The position numbers and the translations under genes are program-made. 45,934 nucleotides of DNA, taken from Bacteroidaceae bacterium. GTDB lineage: Bacteria; Bacteroidota; Bacteroidia; Bacteroidales; Bacteroidaceae. The stretch lies in NCBI GenBank assembly GCA_017540585.1, contig JAFYAT010000020.1, forward strand, positions 1 to 45,934. Reading direction: 5' to 3'. Of this stretch, positions 41,781-45,934 are shown piece after piece. Numbering within the stretch: position 1 is the first letter of the stretch; each line of letters opens with the position of its first letter. A model generated the notes under the pieces. That model was not told the origin of the DNA, did not search any database, and was given only the letters and a program-made list of their open reading frames with translations.

Positions 41781-44700
41781 CTAACGAATGACAATCTTGT
41801 GGGATGCACTATTGCCTGAAACATCAAGTACCCTGACTACATACACACCGCTTGCAGAGGCTGGCATTGTAATGGTAGCATATGTTCCGTTCAATGTTTT
41901 CTGAAGGGCAGTTCTGCCTGAGAGAGCAACGACAGACACGGACTTGAGTGTATTATCAGACTTAATATTGACGACACCATTTCCTACGTATGATATTGCG
42001 ATGCCAGAGTCTGATGTCATGTCAGCTATAGTCTCGATACCTGTATAGAACTTATCTGGAGTCATATATCTGAAAACATCTGACTGACAGATATTGCTTG
42101 CTCCCGGTGTCATCTTGTTCATAGTGAAGAGTGCAAGACCAGCTTCAGGATAACGTCCAAACGACTGTGTACCCTCATGTTCAACATAAGTGAGTGTATC
42201 GGAAAATGCTACGGCATCACCGTTATACATGGTAACCATCACACTACCCTCCTCATCACTGAGTTTGAAGTTTGTATGAATATCTGCTCCAATGATATCC
42301 TTCTTGTCACACCATATCACCTTGAATCCATGAGCAGGTATAATGGTGTTGAGCGTCAGATTATCCACAGGTATCTGGAACTTCTGTTCCATCTCGATAT
42401 TGTCTGTAACGTACATTCCAGCAATATTTATGTCTGCGTCAGTTGTGTTGTACAGCTCTATCCAGTCACTCTTCTTGAAATAGTCACTAACATACACATC
42501 GTTTGCTGCGCTTACCTCATTGATGACCACTGGTTTCTGGTGCTGACCTACCGCAGCAAGTTCTGCCTCATCCATCTTGACCCAGTTGGCAACATAACGG
42601 TTGGAAGTAGCAGTAAGAGTAAAAGACAACTCGCCTTTAGTGATATCACCGCCTGAGAACATTGACCATCCAAGGAACTTATAACCCTCAGGAGCAGAAG
42701 TAGAAATAGTGACATCATCATAAACCTTTCCGCTGTAATATCCGTATGGAACCTCAACATCATTGATGAAAATCTTAGCCTCAGGAATATTTGTGGATAG
42801 GTTGGCTGTACGCTCCTTCTTAATCTTCATCTTTGAATAAGATTTAAGATAAGAATACTTGATATTGTTGTTATCCTGAGAATACTTGTTCTTAATACTG
42901 TTGTAGCTATTATCACAGCTTTCACCAGTGAGCGACATTCCCTGATTCATATACTTACGCATTTCATCAAGGATAGGCTTTGTGAACTTAGGATTGAACA
43001 CAGAACCAGCCACAACACAATATGTGTCAATGAAACGGCGGCGGAACGAATCGTTCTCAAGCATATTGAGGAAGATAGGCACAAGCTTAATCTCTGCCGT
43101 AATGCGACTACCGTTCTTCCAAGGAGTACGGCTATCGCCCCTGAGGTTATCAAACATATATGTACGCTTCTGTTCAAACATAGTGAACGGAGAGCCACCC
43201 AACTGTTCATAGAGGTCAAGGTCAAAGAGTACAAAGTGGAACTTGCCGTCATCCACAGAGCGGAATGCCTTAACATTGTTCTGAGGCCAGTCTCTATTAC
43301 AAATAAAGAACTCTACAGCCATATAATTGATGAACTCATCAATATCAACAAGCTTGTCAATTTCTGCATATATTGCAGGGTCAGCAGCCGAAGCAGACAA
43401 TTCGTACCAGCGATTGTAGGCATCAGGAGTGCCAACCTTCTGCACATAACCAGAGTCTGGCGACATCTCAAACTGGTCTATATCGTCAGTATCATAACCA
43501 TAGTTGGAATAAGCATAATGCTTGTTGTTTGGCTCACGCATATTGAGCACATACTGATACTTACCATTTATGAAGATATGGCATGGCTGCCAAGCTTGAG
43601 TGTTTACATTTAGACCAGACCTACGTACAATCTCTTGAAGTGCAGGGTCAACAAAACGACACACATTGTCATTGCCACCATTACGTATTTGGAGAGCCTT
43701 GTGACGGATATTAGGCTTACTGTCGAAGAAAGCATAATCCATCGTATTGAGCCCCATATAGTATTTATTGGCTTTCAGCTTGAAAGAATGAGGTTCCCAT
43801 GCTCGGCTCCATCCTCCACAAGTAGAGACATCAACCTCCTGACTGAGTACATACTCACCATCGGCAGTAATGTACTCAAAGTTAGCTGGACGATCCCAGT
43901 CAGCATTCCAATTACGAGGAGTTTCTATTCCATTACCAGGACGGCCGTATTTACCACCAGCAACAAAGATTCCGTAGTCATAGCCATAAAAGTTGGGTTC
44001 GTCAGTTACCACACTGATTACAGGGAATACATAACGTTTATCCTTCAAAATATATGTCCTTGTTACGACATCACTATTAAGATAACCGTCCTTGAATGCT
44101 ACAGCACGGAATGGTACACTCGTCTTGATTTCAAAGTCTGTATCAACCACATATTGTGTACCATTATAACGTGTAGGAACAGAGCCATCAGTTGTTACAC
44201 TAACGATAGTTCCCTCTGGTACATGAAGGGTTACATTCTTGGTACCTGTAAAGAAACCTCCATCCTCAGAAAACGAAGGAGCAGGCACACGCTCTTCGCC
44301 AAACAAGTAACTATACTTTTCTATATCAAGCATACTATTCATAGTAGGCCATGCACATGAACGCCACTTGTCTGTATTGAGGTCTCTCACATAAGAAGTA
44401 CGAGCTACAGCCTGTGGATAAGCCACACTGTCAATCACAGCCTTACCATCAGTTACATAAATAGTACCACCTGTGTATGAGAGTTTGAAATCAATCATAT
44501 CTGGTGCAAAAACACCGTCATAATGATCAAAGCCAATTGTACGGAAGCCAAAAGGATCAATAAGATTATTGTTTCCAAGATAATCATTCTTGAGCTTTAC
44601 AGCTGCCTTCTTGAGATTGGTCTTGTCATCAGTCACATATATTCCATCAAGTTTGACATAATCCTCTGTCATATTGCATAGTTCAATCCATGAACCATAG

Positions 44701-45656
44701 TTACCAGACACATCAAGTACCCAATCAAGATTTGAAACAAGTACCTCAGATATCTTGATATTGTTCTTGTTGGCAATGACAGGAGACTTAACCACTAAAT
44801 GATAAGAACCTTGCACACCACTTCCGTCAAGAGCCTTGAGAATAATATCAGCCTCACCTTCAGTAAGTCCAGTCACCTCACCGTTGGCATTGACAGAAGC
44901 CACCTTTGGATTGGTTGATACCCATTCGTACTTGGCTAATGTTACTTTCTCTGGTGAAATCGTAAAATCATTATACACAACTGCATTAGGCGCAATCCTT
45001 ACTATGCTATGTTCAAAAGTAATGCTCTTGTGGAAGGCAAGAGACCCCTTATACTCAAGTTTTATACCACCGAACACAAATAGTCCTGCGGAATTATTTG
45101 TATTAACAATAGGTTCTACATACAAATGTTCATCATCAGCAGCATCAAACTCGACCACTTTCGTATAGTAGCCTTCCTTGAACCATTTAACAGCAGCATT
45201 AACACTATTAGGGACATAGTATGTGCCACCCACCTTCACATCAGAGTTATCAAGTTTCTCCGTACGAGCACATGACGATGCACAAGGAATCTGGAAGGAG
45301 TGTTCCGCTCCACTGTAATAAAGGACATAATTGGCACTGACATTTGAGTATGAGCCAGATTTATAATTTGTCCAGTCATTGTTTGCGCTACCATTACGAT
45401 AATAACCATAAACCGTAAGACGATAGTGTCCAGCAGACAAGCCACTCGTAACATCATATGTCAAGACATAGTTTCCCGTGTTCCATGCCACAGCACCATC
45501 CGTCTTCTGCGAAGGGCCAGAGAACAAAAACCATGGCTCAAGTTTTCCTTGACTGAAATTAGGATTACTAAAGTAGAACTTTGTAACATCCGTCCACTCT
45601 TGTGCATTTGCCATTAATGCAAAAGTGAGAAGCAATAAAGATAAAATTCTTTTCAT
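41781..45656 (-). CDS. CotH-kinase / lamin-tail multidomain surface protein
   Basis: The 1291-residue product has a signal peptide (to NAQ, about 19), then in order: a beta-rich N-terminal domain (20-205); an Ig-like group-2 domain (about 212-290, with WVSTNPKVASVNANGEVTGL); a lamin-tail domain (298-415); a chitobiase-like C-terminal domain (460-535, VSVTTDGSVPTRYNG); a CotH kinase-like domain (about 545-950) with N787-R-D-W ... NN and the DxD pair D812/D814; a small beta repeat; a second lamin-tail domain (starting VVINEVSAANDVYVSDYFKK); and a C-terminal sorting-like tail (ending GNSASHKIVIR). CotH proteins are atypical kinases in spore coats, but Bacteroidetes versions are unstudied to my knowledge. 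It is probably exported by type IX secretion. A 42-bp direct repeat flanks the gene. Confidence 0.88.
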   Translation of the reverse strand: MKRILSLLLLTFALMANAQEWTDVTKFYFSNPNFSQGKLEPWFLFSGPSQKTDGAVAWNTGNYVLTYDVTSGLSAGHYRLTVYGYYRNGSANNDWTNYKSGSYSNVSANYVLYYSGAEHSFQIPCASSCARTEKLDNSDVKVGGTYYVPNSVNAAVKWFKEGYYTKVVEFDAADDEHLYVEPIVNTNNSAGLFVFGGIKLEYKGSLAFHKSITFEHSIVRIAPNAVVYNDFTISPEKVTLAKYEWVSTNPKVASVNANGEVTGLTEGEADIILKALDGSGVQGSYHLVVKSPVIANKNNIKISEVLVSNLDWVLDVSGNYGSWIELCNMTEDYVKLDGIYVTDDKTNLKKAAVKLKNDYLGNNNLIDPFGFRTIGFDHYDGVFAPDMIDFKLSYTGGTIYVTDGKAVIDSVAYPQAVARTSYVRDLNTDKWRSCAWPTMNSMLDIEKYSYLFGEERVPAPSFSEDGGFFTGTKNVTLHVPEGTIVSVTTDGSVPTRYNGTQYVVDTDFEIKTSVPFRAVAFKDGYLNSDVVTRTYILKDKRYVFPVISVVTDEPNFYGYDYGIFVAGGKYGRPGNGIETPRNWNADWDRPANFEYITADGEYVLSQEVDVSTCGGWSRAWEPHSFKLKANKYYMGLNTMDYAFFDSKPNIRHKALQIRNGGNDNVCRFVDPALQEIVRRSGLNVNTQAWQPCHIFINGKYQYVLNMREPNNKHYAYSNYGYDTDDIDQFEMSPDSGYVQKVGTPDAYNRWYELSASAADPAIYAEIDKLVDIDEFINYMAVEFFICNRDWPQNNVKAFRSVDDGKFHFVLFDLDLYEQLGGSPFTMFEQKRTYMFDNLRGDSRTPWKNGSRITAEIKLVPIFLNMLENDSFRRRFIDTYCVVAGSVFNPKFTKPILDEMRKYMNQGMSLTGESCDNSYNSIKNKYSQDNNNIKYSYLKSYSKMKIKKERTANLSTNIPEAKIFINDVEVPYGYYSGKVYDDVTISTSAPEGYKFLGWSMFSGGDITKGELSFTLTATSNRYVANWVKMDEAELAAVGQHQKPVVINEVSAANDVYVSDYFKKSDWIELYNTTDADINIAGMYVTDNIEMEQKFQIPVDNLTLNTIIPAHGFKVIWCDKKDIIGADIHTNFKLSDEEGSVMVTMYNGDAVAFSDTLTYVEHEGTQSFGRYPEAGLALFTMNKMTPGASNICQSDVFRYMTPDKFYTGIETIADMTSDSGIAISYVGNGVVNIKSDNTLKSVSVVALSGRTALQKTLNGTYATITMPASASGVYVVRVLDVSGNSASHKIVIR

Positions 45657-45708
45657 TACTGATTAAGCCTAAAAGTAGTTAACCAATGATTCGATTAATT
45701 GTAGGCTA

Positions 45709-45738
45709 CAAAGATACGTTTTTTCTTTAACAAGCAAA
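45709..45738 (-). promoter_or_regulatory. Promoter of the CotH gene
   Basis: The minus strand has TTTG (45735-45738), an 18-bp spacer, then TATCTTTG (45709-45716). The -7 box is perfect and the spacer is slightly short. The leader is about 45-50 bases. Confidence 0.65.
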
Positions 45739-45794
45739 AAAAATCACAAACTTTTATATGCGTCAACGCATATTATTTACACATATCCTATTTA

Positions 45795-45836
45795 TAAGTA
45801 GGTGTGCATAATTATTTTTACAATCCTTGCACCGCC
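45795..45836 (+). repeat. 42-bp direct repeat, copy 2
   Basis: Perfect copy of 41636-41677, same orientation, 4.16 kb away. The 98 bp from here to the window end show nothing I can name. Confidence 0.95.
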
Positions 45837-45934
45837 TACTGCGCATCTTCAACGCCTAAAAACAATCGAGTAGGAGTCACTACACTCATTTATTTTATGC
45901 GCTGAACCTACATCATTAATCAATACAATCATTA

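Overview
The window reads as chromosome of a Bacteroidales bacterium, most like the Prevotella/Segatella group. The evidence is a complete Bat (Bacteroides aerotolerance) operon, promoters of the Bacteroidetes type (TTTG, about 20 bases, TAnnTTTG), an rpmB-rpmG-DUF4295 ribosomal operon, and secreted proteins with C-terminal tails that resemble type IX secretion sorting domains. I see no phage, plasmid, insertion sequence or CRISPR array. I assigned 36 protein genes and one tRNA.

Layout. 1-3000: an outer-membrane beta-barrel protein and an extremely aromatic-rich exported protein. 3111-12382: ten minus-strand genes, read moxR, DUF58, a membrane protein, batA, batB, batC, batD, batE and a PAP2 phosphatase, tightly packed and partly coupled translationally. 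12916-18206 (minus): an HU-transmembrane-LysM fusion, an HU protein, rimO, ftsY, and the rpmB-rpmG-DUF4295 operon with its own promoter and terminator. 18674-26191 (mostly plus): a HAD phosphatase, tRNA-Arg(UCU), an AAA_28 ATPase, mscS (minus), lysS, gpsA and pgi. 26710-31129 (minus): two large exported proteins and two previously easy-to-miss peptides of about 60 residues, one on each side of the 762-residue protein. 31506-36413 (minus): leuA, leuC, leuD and an ATP-grasp-like gene coupled to leuD. 37064-45656 (minus): a GH2 glycosidase, a DsbD-like thiol:disulfide interchange protein and a 1291-residue CotH-kinase/lamin-tail surface protein.

The spaces between genes are unusually structured. 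Four loci carry four-unit arrays with an 11-bp period built on a (C/G)TTCG-like core. Three loci carry octamer (AAACTYAM) arrays facing an inverted partner. A structured repeat of about 110-123 bp lies just after lysS and again just after leuA, in the same orientation as the genes. A 42-bp perfect direct repeat flanks the CotH gene, and a 22-bp iterated motif with an inverted copy lies upstream of leuA.

The best candidates for undescribed biology are: the HU-TM-LysM protein, which by its domain order could link nucleoid and cell wall; the two small peptides flanking an exported protein; the structured repeat between co-directional genes; and the 11-bp phased arrays. All functional statements are inferred from reading the sequence; no database search was run.
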